This document shows positions 21,914 to 33,759 of a stretch of DNA of 64,000 bases, in pieces. The DNA is from Imbricaverruca yamaguchii. Taxonomy: Eukaryota; Arthropoda; Thecostraca; Neoverrucidae. The notes beneath the pieces are model-generated. The model did no database searches. It was not told the DNA's origin and was given only the letters and a program-made list of their open reading frames with translations. Location: NCBI GenBank assembly GCA_034440575.1, contig JAOTOL010001548.1:1213501-1277500 (forward strand), given 5' to 3'. Position 1 is the first letter of the stretch. Every line of letters begins with the position of its first letter. Both the position numbers and the translations under genes were made by a program.

Positions 21914-22763
21914 TTAACCCATCCCATCTCAGGTGGGTCTCCAGTGCCCCCCCCCTCAGGTTTTTCGCGGATAGTGGACGAACGGCGTGCCGCAGTGCGC
22001 CCAAATTTGGCATACCTTTCCCAACATCAATTTTGCATGCTGTATCACAATTTTTAAGTCAGGTCATCTAGGGTCAACGAATTAGTCGAGGTCAAGTCAG
22101 GTCACCTCCAAAAAAGCTCAACCAGTCATCATGCTTTAACAGATGCAGATATTTTAGGGAAAGTTTCACAGTTTGCTTATCTTTAAGGATGCAACAAAAC
22201 GTATGAGTGAATCTTTTTATTTTTTTCCATTTTTGACTACATGTATTTTGCATATTTGCCAATTGCAGTTCAAATAGAAGATTCTGGCTAAAGTAAGTAT
22301 TTGTGGGGGGCAAATTGACTTCCAACAAGGTTTCTCCATCTGCTCTACCCATTGGAAAAGGGGAATTTCACCAAAAAAAACTTGAAACTCCGAATTTTTT
22401 AATTAAAAAAATATTGCAAAAATGAATTTTTGTTTTTGGTGGGCAAAAAATGTATGGTCTTGGTCGATTCCGCTGTCCTTTTCTCATTCAAAATAAATAT
22501 TGTTTTTCATATCCCTGAAATGAACTCCCCAGAGCCAAAAACAATGTAAGTCTTTAAATCATGAAAATCTGGCTCCCCTGGTGATGTCACTTTGGGGGAA
22601 AATTGCTTTGGAGGCTGGATTCAGACCCTACTCGTCGAGCGCTTTCCGATGACATCTCTTGTTTTCATGCGACACTTAGTTTAGATTTTATAGGGGGTTA
22701 CTATTCGCCCCCCCCCCCCAAGACCGGGGGTGAGGATCTGACCGGAGAGACGGCGCTGGTTAA
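21914..22763 (+). mobile_element. TTAA-flanked non-autonomous element (family 1), copy 2
   Basis: Bounded by TTAACCC at 21914 and GGTTAA ending at 22763, about 850 bp long. The left end (CCCATCCCATCTCAGG) and the complement of the right end (CCAGCGCCGTCTCTCCGG) form weak terminal inverted repeats. No open frame of note. This is the best-bounded copy. Confidence 0.65.
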
Positions 22764-23515
22764 GCAAATGTCGCACGCCCTTGTTTACGGGAACAAGTAG
22801 TCTAGGTGTAGGTTGCTTGTATCACAAACAAAACATTGTTCAAATCTCACCTGCCACCACTCTGCCCATGACCAATAAGCATGAGAGATTGGTGATACTG
22901 CATGACTCAGTCGTTGATATGTAAGACCAATAACCACCACCTCTCCATTGTTTAAGGATATTTTCTTGGTGGCTGTTAGGGTGTATTGTAATTTTCAGCA
23001 TGTGCAATATAGTTTTAATTTATTTGGATATCTGTTTGGATTTGAACATGCTTGAACTATGATGGCTGTACGTATCTGGATAGTTTCCCATACCTTTAGT
23101 GGGACATGTGACCCAACATATTTGCCTTAGCCCACCAACTTCTTGCTGTCTTAACACAGTATCCTGTAGAGTGGGTCCCACCAACCAATTTGTATACCAC
23201 TCATACATCAGCATCCTCCATACACCGGCCCCCACCAATATTTTGTAACTTCTCTATTTCATCCACCATTGTATGCATAATCGCTAGAATATGTGGCAAA
23301 TGCTGTGACCATTGGAGCACTAACAAAACATGGTGAATTCCGATATATTCATCCACTGATCAACACCAACATTATTTTCTGAATAATGCATGTCAATCCA
23401 CAGTCATTCTACATGCTGCTGTAGCCGTGGCACTTGCGGGTATCTGAGCGATGCAACTCCTGTGCATCTTATGAGCTCATCTTTATCCTTAATCATATCT
23501 CCGTGAAATTCCAGA

Positions 23516-24478
23516 ATGGAAGACTGTATTATCGCTCAGACCAGCTTGGATGGTGGACCATTGCATGCTTATCAGTCTGAGATGGTGGTTTCCAAGGCTG
23601 CCTCTAAAGTGGATTCAGTCAACGAAATCATGGCTGGTGACTCCAATGACCACACCTCTTCCACTGGAAAGGACATGTTGGACCAGCACGCGCCGCCGTC
23701 GCTTGCTGCCGGCACTGCCGCCCGCCGGCCGGCTTCCTCCCGACCCCGGCGTGGCACAGCCGCCGCCGCTGCCTCCACCATCAGCCAGCTGGCGCTTAGC
23801 AAGGTCCAGTCGTCGCCTGCCAGCGAGAACTGCTGGCCATTACCGAGTGGGTGGCAACCGGCGCTGGGCGAGTGCGAGACTGTGCTGGGCAAAGCTGGGC
23901 CATCGTCGGGCGAAGTCGGGCCGTCATCGAGCCGGACCGGGCCATCGCTGAGCAAAACCGGGCCATCGCCGAGCGTGGCCGGGCCAGCACCGAGCGTGGC
24001 CGGGCCAGCACCGAGCGTGGCCGGGCCAGCACCGAGCGTGGCCGGGACAGCACCGAGCGTGGCCGGGACAGCACCGAGCGTGGCCGGGCCAGCACCGAGC
24101 GTGGCCGGGACAGCACCGAGCGAGACTGGACGATTGCCGAGCGAGACTGGGCCGGTGCCGAGCGAGGCGTTGCCAGCGTGTAGCGAGGCGTTGCCAGCGT
24201 GTAGCGAGGTGTTGCCAGCGTCTGGCGCCACGGGAGCGGCGCCGGCGCCGGAGCCGGAGTCGTGTGAGGTGTGTGCGGCGCCGCTGCCTGAGGCAGTGAG
24301 TGCCGACACAGTGGCCCGGCAGACAGTGGTCGCTCTGCTGGGGACGGCCGCCGCCGTGTCGTGGCTGTGTCGACCATGCGCCGACCTGCTCGGACTGATC
24401 GACCTCAGTCGACGCCAGCTGCAGGTCATGGAGGAGCAGCTGCGGCAGAGGCACCGCGCCGGCTCCCGGAGAAAACAG
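23516..24478 (+). CDS. Zinc-finger gene exon 1 (repeat and ZAD-like module)
   Basis: It encodes residues 1-321. A 21-bp tandem repeat at about 23960-24120 gives AGPAPSV/AGTAPSV heptads. Beyond it, CEVC ... CRPC and an amphipathic helix look like a short ZAD. Typical ZADs are about 75 residues with CxxC...CxxC, and this one is at the short end, so the call is tentative. The exon ends GSRRKQ at donor CAG|GTGACT. Confidence 0.82.
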
Positions 24479-27400
24479 GTGACTCGACGACCGCTCAGTG
24501 TAGTGCCGCCTGCCCACACAGTCTGTGTTGGGTAGGAGTATCGGTATAGTCTGCCGACATAGGATGTGTCGGGTAGGTTTATCTAGATAGTGTGCTGACA
24601 TAGTGCGTGTTGGATATGATTGCCTGGACGGTCTGCTGACACAGGTTGTGCTTGGTATGATTATCGATACGGTCTGCTGACATAGTCTGTGTTGTGTGTG
24701 ATTACCTGAGTAGTCTGCGGACGTAGTCTGCCGGGTATGATCATCTGTACAGTTTGCTGACAGTCTGTGCTTGGTATGATTGTCGGTACAGTCTGCGGAC
24801 ATAGTCTGTGTTGGGTAGTATAGACAGTCTGCTGGCATAGTCTGTGTTGTGTATAATTATCTGGATATTCTGCGAACGTGGTCTGTTGGGTGTGGTCATC
24901 TGTTCAGTTTGCTGACATAGTCTATGTTGGGCAGGATTATCTGGACAGTCTTCTGGCAAAATATGTGTTGGGTAGAGTTGTCTGGAGCAAATGGTTTTCG
25001 TGCGTGGTGTAGTGGCAGTTTGTCTAAGCATCAGTGACGAGTTGTTGGCTCGCGCATTGTTAGTAATGTTCCAACTGTTGTCCTGGTCAAGACTTGACCA
25101 TTGGTTCGATCTGACACACTTAGTGTGTGAGATGAAATAATCCAACACATTTGACGAGTACAGCAGTCTGAATGTTAGTAGTATCGTGTGTGTTAGTGGT
25201 AGCAGTGTAGTTAGTGGTAGTTGGTGGTCGTTAGATGCAGTTAGTTGCAGTTAGTTACAATTAGTAGCATGTGCTACAATGTATATGCTACGTGGTATGG
25301 CCTTTTAACACGCGCCCTGGAGGGGGGTGAAATCCGCCCACCCCTCCGGTTTTTCGTAGATAACTCTAGATTTTACCGGCCGATATACGCCATTGTTTGC
25401 GTACTGCTTATAAATGACCGACGCGTTGCTTAAAGTAAGAAAAATGAAAATCGACCGAAAATTTCCGAGTTAGGGGTCGCTAAAGTAAAAAAAAAATATC
25501 AGCGCCAGATCACAAATATCGGCGCTGTGGCGCTTCCCGTATATTGGCAAAAAGGAAGTGTTCTTGGCAAAACTAGCGACTTGTTTGGTGTACATTATTA
25601 TGGTATATTGTTTCAAAGTCATGTCAGGTCAAGTTTTTGACAGGTTAGCACACGCCCTAGAGGGGGGATGGCGAAATCCGCCCACCCCTCCGATTTTTCG
25701 TGCATAACTCCATATTGAACCGGACAATATACGCCATGTTTTGCATACCTACTTGGAAATGACCGGCGGATTGTTTAAAGTGAGGAAAATGAAAATATGC
25801 CGATAACTTTTCAAGTCAGGGGCCGTTAAAGTAAAAACAATTCGCAGCGCTAGACCACGCAAATCGGCGCTGATGCGCTTCCCGTATATTGTAAAAAGGG
25901 GTCTGTTCTTGACAACACTGGCGACTTGTTTGATGCATTTTGTCATGCTATATAATTTAAAAGTCATGTTAGATCGCTGAGGTCAAGTCAGGTCAAGTTC
26001 ATGACAGGCAAACAGAACCAAACTTGGTCAACCAGAATGTTTTCAAAAATGCAAATGACTGTCATGCGATTGATGTCTCTTTACATGTTACTCCTTGCAC
26101 ATCCAGAAATATACTGTTTGTCATTGTGTGCCTAAGCGTTTCCATACTTTATTCATGTATTTCACTCCTTTCTTTGCGAAGCCGATTGTGCCGAACCGCC
26201 CAACGGAGCAGTCGGGTGGGCAGCCCGGTTCCGGTAACTGGAGCAGGTAATGACTTGCTAAAGTGCTCCTGCATAAGTGACCTGAGGTCAAATGGAGGAT
26301 CTGGCATCTGTATTGCATCATTAATAATGTCCAAAACATCATTGATGCCAATTTTGGAGCATTTAAACACAATCACAGCGATCCATAACATTGACAAGCC
26401 AATTCACGCAATACCAGATTGTTTTTTGTGTGCTATTTTGACCTCGTTTGACCTTGAAGATATTGACCTAAGATCATGAAATTAGCACACAGTAGAGTTC
26501 ACTATCCACCCTGCGAATTTCGTTGCTCTAGCCTCAGTAGGTGCCGGGATCTTGGGGGGAGGGGGGGGGGCGGAATCCGCCCCCTCCAGTGCGTGCAATT
26601 TTCCGAGGCCCTCCAGGGCACGTGTTAAGCAGTGTATGAATGGAACAGTAAACAGTAGCATATACATTATGTAACTGGCTTCGAGAATCAATGTGCATAT
26701 TGCAAACAATGTACCTTTCCGATAGCACATCCTCTGCCGCTCTTGTGCTTATTGCCTAGATGGACAGATAGTAAGTGAATTGTGTGAAGTTTCAACATGA
26801 GACATGCTTATTCGATATTTGGGTAAATGGTTTCTTGCTTTCAGATTATCCCAGATGCCAGCAAAGTGAAGAAGGAACCAAAAGAGATGGGAGAATGCTT
26901 TTATGAGTCAGATGATCGAGAAGATGAGGGACCACAGCAGGAAGTTGACGAGTGTGGAAGCCCAGCGGAAGAAATGGTATTTCGCGACGAGTTGAGCGTT
27001 TAGGAAAGAGAAATTGAAACAAATTTCGTCTGGTGGCCAGGCTGTACTTCTTGCCGTAAAATGCTACGTTTCCATATCAGTGGATATGTGGCCTCAACAG
27101 CATCTTCAAAATGCGCGACAGTAGGTGACCACCGCTTTACAAGTGCGGTCTAATTGTGTAAACTTCGCATGTGTCTGTCATTCGTGTATATTGCTCAGTT
27201 TCTGGTTCATCTCAACGTGCCATACACCTGGAGAATTTGGTGTGTGCTTAGCAACCAAAACTAGCCTCATCATTGTTGGAAAAAATGGTTGTTCCTGACT
27301 TTGAGTCATCTAGAACATTATCCACTTTGAAAAATTGTCTTCCTTTTTCTCATTTTGCGGTTGAATGTTGCTGTTTGGCAGTGAACTTCTCGGTGAGAGT

Positions 27401-28994
27401 GTTCAAGATTTACCGGAAAGGGCAAGCTGAGATGCCAATATTTCAGTTGTGATGAAGTCACGACTGAAATTTGATTTCTTCGTATTTGATTATCCAACAA
27501 TTTGCTCTCCACATCCGGGATTGGAAAGAGCAAATCAAATACTGGGCTTGATTCGCCGAGGAAATATGGTATCCGATGTTGTCATGCGCATGTTCGTCGG
27601 AAGTATTCTTTTGTCATGCGGCGTTGCTTTCCAGCCATTTCACTGAATTAATTAGTTGATGATATAATGTAGCAGGGTGGCTTTCGCTCGTGAAACATGT
27701 CCGTGCCATCGGAGCACACCTGTTGTCTGCTAACCACCTGGTGTTCCCGTGTGTACCTCAGATTGAACCGGCGGCAGTCACGGTCAGCGACGCTGCCGTC
27801 GACGCCGCCACAGCCGGCCGAAAGCGGCGTCTTCGGCGCGCCGCCAGCGCGGCCAAGCAGTGCTCCACGTGCGGCAGGCAGTTCAACTCTTGGCGCTCCC
27901 TGGACAGTCACGTGAACGTGCACACCGGCACACGCCCGTTCGCCTGCGCACACTGCGAGCGCCGCTTCCCGTCCAAGGCGGCGCTGCGCCAGCACAGCGG
28001 CAAGCACTCCAACAAGTGGGCCTGCGAACTGTGCGGCAAGCTGTACAGCACCGAGCCGGCGCTCTCCACGCATCGCAGCTACGTGCACTTCCCCGAGAGG
28101 CTCAAGCGCCTCGTGTGCAACATCTGCGACAAGACGTTCCTCGGCCAGAAGCGCTACACCAAGCACATGAGCACGCACGCGGCCGAGGCTCAGCGGTTCT
28201 CCTGCCCAGAGCCGGGCTGCCGTAGCTCGTTCAAGACGCGCAACGCGCTCAACGTGCACGCGTGCAAACACCGCGGCAAGCGGTTCGCGTGCGACCAGTG
28301 TCCGGCGCTGTTCTTCAGCAAGGCGTCGATGCAGCAGCACATGGTGCGGCACGGCTCGGTGGAGGCGCAGTTCCCGTGCCCACACTGCCCGCGCCGCTTC
28401 ATCTACGCGTCCATCCTCAAATGCCACCTGGCGTCGTCTCACAACGCCGAGCGCGACCGCGTCTGCGAGGTGTGCGGCGCCACGTTCACGTGCAACTCTG
28501 CGCTCAACGCGCACAAGCTGGCCCACCAGGACGAGCGTCCGTTCGTGTGCAGCACGTGCGGCGCCGCCTTCAAGCGCAAGCAGGTGCTGACGCGGCACAT
28601 GCGCTTCGTGCACGAGCACGAGGTGGCCGTGCACTGCGAGCACTGCGACAAGGGCTTCCAGACGCTCTACAAGCTCAAGGTGCACCTGCGCACTCACACG
28701 GGCGAGCGGCCGTTCGCGTGCCCGTGCTGTCCGAAGCGGTTCACGCAGCGGTCGCACGTGCGCTCTCACATGCAGATGCACGCGCTGCCCGGCGGCGGTG
28801 TGCCGGCGCCGCCGGGCCCGCCGGCCGGGCCGCAGACGACGCCTGTGGCGCCCCTCCAGGTGACGCCCGCTTCGGCCGGGCTGACGGCCTCGCTGGCGGC
28901 GGCCGGCGCCCTGGTGGACGTGGTGGCTGTGGAAGGTGCTAGCTCGCTGACGCTGCCCAGGCCCGGTGACGCGGTGTCGGTGGCCAGGTCGTGA
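23516..28994 (+). CDS. ZAD-like C2H2 zinc-finger protein, three coding exons, 775 aa
   Basis: Exons 23516-24478, 26845-26976 and 27762-28994 are all phase 0 and joined by GT-AG introns (CAG|GTGACT, TTTCAG|ATT, ATG|GTATTT, CCTCAG|ATT). It is a probable sequence-specific nuclear DNA-binding protein. Order of parts: a low-complexity N-terminus; a Ser/Pro/Ala repeat near residues 120-225; a Cys-x2-Cys pair near 250/253 and another near 285/288, followed by LIDLSRRQLQVMEEQLR, which resembles an arthropod ZAD; an acidic linker with KKEPKE, a possible sumoylation site; then 11 tandem C2H2 fingers; and a Pro/Ala/Val-rich tail. The ATG lies one base after a CAG at 23512-23514, so a 5' non-coding exon is likely. 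The orthologue is not recognised. Confidence 0.88.
24500..24960. repeat. Diverged array of about 45 bp in the zinc-finger gene intron 1
   Basis: Around ten degenerate copies of AGTCTGTGTTGGGTA plus GATTATCTG and GTCTGCTGACAT begin about 35 bases after the exon 1 donor. The exon end itself is not in the unit. Confidence 0.75.
25305..26628. mobile_element. TTAA-bounded composite element (family 2) in the zinc-finger gene intron
   Basis: The left end TTAACACGCGCCCTGGAGGG (25305) and the inverted right end, which reads TTAACACGTGCCCTGGAGGG on the minus strand (26628), form terminal inverted repeats of about 20 bp with one or two mismatches. A second left-end-like start (CACACGCCCTAGAGGGGGG) lies at about 25650, so two units of about 345 bp stand in tandem inside. 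No intact coding frame. Confidence 0.6.
26845..26976 (+). CDS. Zinc-finger gene exon 2 (acidic linker, 44 codons)
   Basis: The acceptor TTGCTTTCAG is followed by IIPDASKVKKEPKEMGE and an acidic run through SDDREDEGPQQEVDE to PAEEM at donor ATG|GTATTT. It is phase 0 at both ends and lies between the two GC-rich exons in AT-richer DNA. Confidence 0.78.
27762..28994 (+). CDS. Zinc-finger gene exon 3 (11 C2H2 fingers)
   Basis: The acceptor GTGTACCTCAG precedes IEPAAVTVSDAAVD, a basic stretch (RKRRLRR) and 11 C2H2 units, from CSTCGRQF through CPCCPKRFTQRSHVRSHMQ. Several linkers match TGERPF or variants. Finger 5 has a four-residue Cys-Cys spacing (CPEPGC). The third codon position is almost always G or C, unlike the flanking introns. 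The stop is at 28992-28994. Confidence 0.95.
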   Translation: MEPAAVTVSDAAVDAATAGRKRRLRRAASAAKQCSTCGRQFNSWRSLDSHVNVHTGTRPFACAHCERRFPSKAALRQHSGKHSNKWACELCGKLYSTEPALSTHRSYVHFPERLKRLVCNICDKTFLGQKRYTKHMSTHAAEAQRFSCPEPGCRSSFKTRNALNVHACKHRGKRFACDQCPALFFSKASMQQHMVRHGSVEAQFPCPHCPRRFIYASILKCHLASSHNAERDRVCEVCGATFTCNSALNAHKLAHQDERPFVCSTCGAAFKRKQVLTRHMRFVHEHEVAVHCEHCDKGFQTLYKLKVHLRTHTGERPFACPCCPKRFTQRSHVRSHMQMHALPGGGVPAPPGPPAGPQTTPVAPLQVTPASAGLTASLAAAGALVDVVAVEGASSLTLPRPGDAVSVARS

Positions 28995-28999
28995 CGGGC

Positions 29000-31140
29000 G
29001 GCAGCGGCACGACTTGCTCTTCGAGGCCGGTGTGGTTTGTTTCGCGTAAATAATCGAGAGAAATGGCCTTGGGGTTACATACTTTGACGTTGGCTAATAT
29101 ACTTTGGTAACATATGCGCTTGTGTACTGTTTGGGACGTGTGTTTGTATTTCTTTGTTTGATGCGTGTAACGATTGGTGGTTGATAGGGCACTTTGTCGG
29201 CTTTTGAGTTGCTTCTGATTGTTATTTCGTTGCCACCACATTTTGAGATTGAGAGCTCTCCGGAATACGATCATGGCTGACAATAATGGTCTCCGAATAT
29301 ATTATGTTATATTCCGATTCATAAGTTTTTTATTCGCACAAGCTGTATTTCGAGTAGTATATTAAGTAGTTGCGTGCAGGAGACAGTTCCCGGTTTGGTT
29401 TCGTGTGTTTAGATTCATTTGCACGACAGGCGGTGATTGGAAGCGACGGTAAACGGTGGTGCCTGTCACGTTTCCAGGACACTAAACACTTTCTTGTGAG
29501 TTGGTTAGAGAGGCGTGACTGAAGAATATAATAATTTCAGATAAAGATCACATCGTCCCCGAGTATGGAGGTGGAAATCCTGTAAAAAAATACATAGCAT
29601 GAATAAATACTAACCCGAACATCCCAGAACAGCGTAGCCATTCCTTCGCTCTCCTTGCTCCCCTCCTGGAATAATTGCATCCTTCGTGCTCGCAATCTGT
29701 ATATGTAGTTATTGATGCCAGTGACTAAAATATATGTTGTGACCGTGGCAGAGTAATAACATGACATGTCAGCCATTCATACATGCTAGAACACAAATGA
29801 GACTGAAATTGAACAACTTGATCTCTTTAAAATACCACATGCCTACTAGAAGAAACAAAGAACTGATCAAGTTGGATACGCTAGCTGTTCAATCTTGGGA
29901 CTCTCGCCCTTGAATGGTGGGTTCTTTGTTTCAGGGTTGGGACATTCTGATCGTGTCTGGCGGGCGTTAATGGGATTATCGATTCATGTAAAAGTGCTAT
30001 TACATTAATCGCCGGTTGCAAATGGTTGCTCAACCGCCGGAGAGCACTGACGTCGCATTGAGCTAGTGGTTGCATCTCATCGCACTGCCGCAATATAGGC
30101 AGCTTTGAGAGAAGCCCAAACATCTCGATACTCTTGCTCCAATTCGGCGTGATCGGCTGGCATCTTCGACAAACCCGCCTCCCAGCAATCGTCGCTTAGT
30201 ATCTTAGCAAAACTGCCCTTGCCGCATTGCGCGGCGTTAGAAGTATCAACGCCTTTAATACTCGAGCCTTCGTTCGAACCAACTATTTCACAGTTGTGGA
30301 GTTATGGTGCAAGGTATGTGACCATGAATTATCATCTGGCAGCTGGTGCGGAGACAATGCCACTCTCCACTCCCGAGCTCTGACGAGACGGAGAGGCGCG
30401 GTGTTGCGCCACGCGGTAGCGGTGTCCTGTTACCACAGCCGCATCTTCTCAGCTCCTCATCCTCATCCTTCACGACATTCCTTGGAACGAGGCGAAATGG
30501 TCTTGAGCTGTTTCCGCGACCGGCGTCATGTTCCCCGTCATGGCGGGGGGGGGTCGTCACCTAAGGTGCGCGCCAAGTTTGCCAACCTGGCGACAAACCC
30601 TGGCAGTCTCGGCGCCGAGTCGACTTGTTCACACCGCGGTACTGTTGGTGGTTGTGCAGGGTGACGTGTCGATCCCGAGGGTCGAGCACCCCATGACGTC
30701 AGCACACGCCCGGTGGTGGTTGGGTGTCACAGCCAGGCGCCTCGGCCGGCTTGAGAAGCTTCGCGGGGCGTTAGTGCGTTGCGTCAGGACAGGACGTTTG
30801 ATCGGGTGACGTGTGTGAGTTATAGCGTCCGTGTGGGACGTGGACGCACATGGCTTGGCTTCTGGCCTTATGAGAATCTACCAATAATTTGATCTGTCCA
30901 AACACTAGCACCTATCTCGTCTTGCGTGAAGAAGTTGAGATGTCAACTCACAGTCTCGTAGAAGTTGAACAAGGAATACACTGACCAAAAGCGCCATCGT
31001 CATCAGCCAGGAAATCGAGCCATGCATCGAGGAAAAGCGTAAGATCATCTTCAAGCGTCTGCCGCCGCGACCTCCTCTCATGGCGCACCCTAGGCATCCA
31101 AACATAATTAACCCGTCACTATCTTCCTCCAGGGAACACT
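29000..31140. other. Gene-free region after the zinc-finger gene
   Basis: It holds the presumed 3' UTR and flank of the zinc-finger gene; no AATAAA was placed with confidence. A minus-strand frame at about 29880-30230 (CDVSALRRLSNHLQPAIN) faintly recalls a retroelement gag but is broken and too weak to call. Confidence 0.5.
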
Positions 31141-31359
31141 ATCCATGAGAAAGGTGCACTATCGTGTCCTGACGTGTCCGTGTGACCAGTCGACGGTGTG
31201 TGTGGCGTGTGGGGGGAGGGGGCTGTTCCGGTACTTCCCGACTTGTCGGTCGCCGCCCCCGTACCGTCCGGTGAGGTGGACGACCATGGTGTCGGCCAGT
31301 CCGCAGAGACGCATCCCGACAGCGGCAGCGTCGGCCACTCCACTGCACACCCTGCGGTC

Positions 31360-31705
31360 GGGCAGGGTGGCCGACTCCTGATCAGGAGCATTGGGGCAGA
31401 TCCCCGCAGTGTCGGCCACTGCACACCCTGCGGTCGGACAGGGTGGCCGACTCCTGATCAGGAGCACTGGGGCAGATCCCCGCAGTGTCGGCCACTGCAC
31501 ACCCTGCGGTCGGGCAGGGTGGCCGACTCCTGATCAGGAGCACTGGGGCAGATCCCCGCAGTGTCGGTCACTGCACACCCTGCGGTCGGGCAGGGTGGCC
31601 GACTCCTGATCAGGAGCACTGGGGCAGATCCCCGCAGTGTCGGCCACTGCACACCCTGCGGTCGGGCAGGGTGGCCGACTCCTGATCAGGAGCACTGGGA
31701 CAGAT
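31360..31705. repeat. 76-bp minisatellite, about 4.5 copies
   Basis: The unit contains GGCCGACTCCTGATCAGGAG and CCCCGCAGTGTCGGCCACTG with very little divergence, so it is likely young. A Gly/Val-rich plus frame runs into it from about 31198. Confidence 0.93.
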
Positions 31706-31734
31706 ACCCGCAGTGCTGACCACCAAGCCTTGCC

Positions 31735-32105
31735 GTCTGGTTAGGCGATTGACCCTGGGACCGTACAGTCGACTCCCATACGGTGGTGTGATTTGCGTCA
31801 GGTGATTGATCCCGGACCATACAGTAGACTGCCCCACGGTACAGCAGTGTGATTGGTGTCAGGTGATTGATCCCGGGCCGTAAAGTCGTCTGCCTTACGG
31901 TGGTGTGCCTGGCGTAAAGTGATTGACCCCGGACCATACAGTAGACTGCCCCACGGTGCAGCAGTGTGATTGGTGTCAGGTGATTGATCCCGGGCCGTAA
32001 AGCCGTCTGCCTTACGGTGGTGTGCCTGGTGTAAAGTGATTGACCCCGGACCATACAGTAGACTGCCCCACGGTCCAGCTGTGTGCTTCGTGTCAGGTGA
32101 TTGAC
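31735..32105. repeat. Compound repeat of about 60-120 bp
   Basis: GTGATTGATCCCGGGCCGTA and CCATACAGTAGACTGCCCCA alternate with GTCTGCCTTACGGTGGTGTG. Two higher-order copies of about 120 bp are almost identical. Confidence 0.85.
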
Positions 32106-32399
32106 AGAGTCGAAATCGGATTTTCTTTCTCACTCCCCCAAAGCCAGGCTTCTGTATTCGCCTCCGACACATTTGGGACCGGGAGTTGCAGCTCATCAGG
32201 CATCTATGGAAGTCTGTTTAAAATCTGGTCGAAGTGCAGTATGTACCTGTCAGCCTTCACAGGAATACCACATAACCCTTACTTGCCCTAATATTCGAAT
32301 GTAGTGAAATATCAGGAAGGGCACAAGCAAGAGGTGGCACCGTGTTTGGGTGCCCAGTGCTCACTGCTCACTCTCGTTGAACGTGCTGTCTGTGAAGGG

Positions 32400-33757
32400 T
32401 GAACATTTTTGAGGGTGTCAGACGCAGTCAAGGCTAAAGTAAAGCTAGTTTATCTGTCGGACGAGATCAGCCGGATGCATCTCGCCAAGACCGACCGTGT
32501 CATGGTGCTACATGTTGGTGGAACCAAAAGTAGAGTTCAGAAAAGGCTTGCTTTTGGAATTTTGTGTGATACGAGATCTTTCCAAGCAGAACCCTGAAAA
32601 CCGTCGCAACCGGCTTCTTAACCTTTGCTTCCCTTCGCCCGAAGCATTGTGTCTTGGCAGGTGGCAGTGGGACGCACTCGGTGTGCACGTGCACTTGTCA
32701 TCAAAACACAAAATTGTTCATATTCGCTATCGGCCTGCCCTGTCTCAAATACCGTAACCTCCTCGCTCACGCTGTATGTGGCACAGAAAACTGTGATTGC
32801 ATGATGCATATCTGTGAAAACTGCCCTGGTGATGAACTTTCTAAGGACTATCCTCGCGGACAAATCAGGAGAAGAGAGTGAAGCTGATTTAGCCCCAGAT
32901 GATGACATGGATAATATGCTTAGGTACAAACAGTGGATGAGCACGCATCGCTATACGCTCGCAGAAATAGAATAGACGAAATAGGAAAGCATGCGATATT
33001 TGAACCAGCAAGCCGTGAAGTTGACCAGACACTACTTTGTGGATGAAACACAAGGTCAGCACTTCACCCACGCAAAGGCTACTAGCAAGTAGGGCGAAGT
33101 GATTGTGTAGTACGATTTCGCTGAATATGATTCATTTGTGGTGCAGGATGCAGCTCAAGGCTCCCACTGGGATACTTCTCATTGTACCTGTTTGTAGTGT
33201 ACTGGCGTGAGGTAATGGCACAGTAGTGCTATCAGACCTGCTGCTGCATCTCTGACGACATACAGCACAACACCAACATGGCGCACGAGTTCCTGCAACG
33301 GCTTACCCCAGAAATTCCGACCACAATACCTGACCTTAAAAAGTAGTTATTTCAGAGACATATACGAATACACACGGCTTCGTCAATTTGTGTCACCATC
33401 GGACACATTTTCGGGTATCCTGTGAGTGGCTTTGTCTGGCACATCTCATGGCAAGGGAGCACAGCCAAGCGTGCCGCATCTCAAGAGAGCCTCAAGCTCT
33501 CGCTGAGCAGCCATATACTGATGGCGGTGGACATATATGAGTATCTGTCGCACAAGCTAGTCACCTGCAGTAAGTTCATAGTAGTATCAAAGCAGGAGGC
33601 AATGGACGTCACGGCCCACCTTACCGAGCGCTTCTCGAAAGCTATCACGGTGAAGGGAACAAAGGGGTACCACAAGTTCGCACTAGTGACCCACGTCACC
33701 GTAATGGTCCATGAACTGCTTCCCGGTGCGGGGCGTGAGTTAATTGTAGTTGGGTGA
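32400..33757 (+). pseudogene. Decayed transposon-type ORF of an uncharacterised invertebrate family
   Basis: Fragments in shifting plus-strand frames keep the order of a large, lineage-expanded uncharacterised family common in invertebrate genomes. They are LSDEISRMHLAKTD with VQKRLAFG (32440-32570), GTHSVCTCTCHQN with CENCPGDEL (32660-32850), FVDETQGQHFTH (about 33040), AQGSHWD and CISDDIQHNTN (33145-33280), and the TAKR segment through FIVVSKQEA to AITVKGTKGYHKF (33440-33700). Frames change several times and stops intervene, so it is not functional. The family assignment is from memory of the motif order; a repeated-element origin is inference. Confidence 0.55.
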
Positions 33758-33759
33758 AG

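Noticed and set aside
29880..30240. A retroelement gag fragment on the minus strand
   Set aside because: The resemblance is a vague impression over about 80 residues with a frame break; no protease, RT or LTR is nearby.
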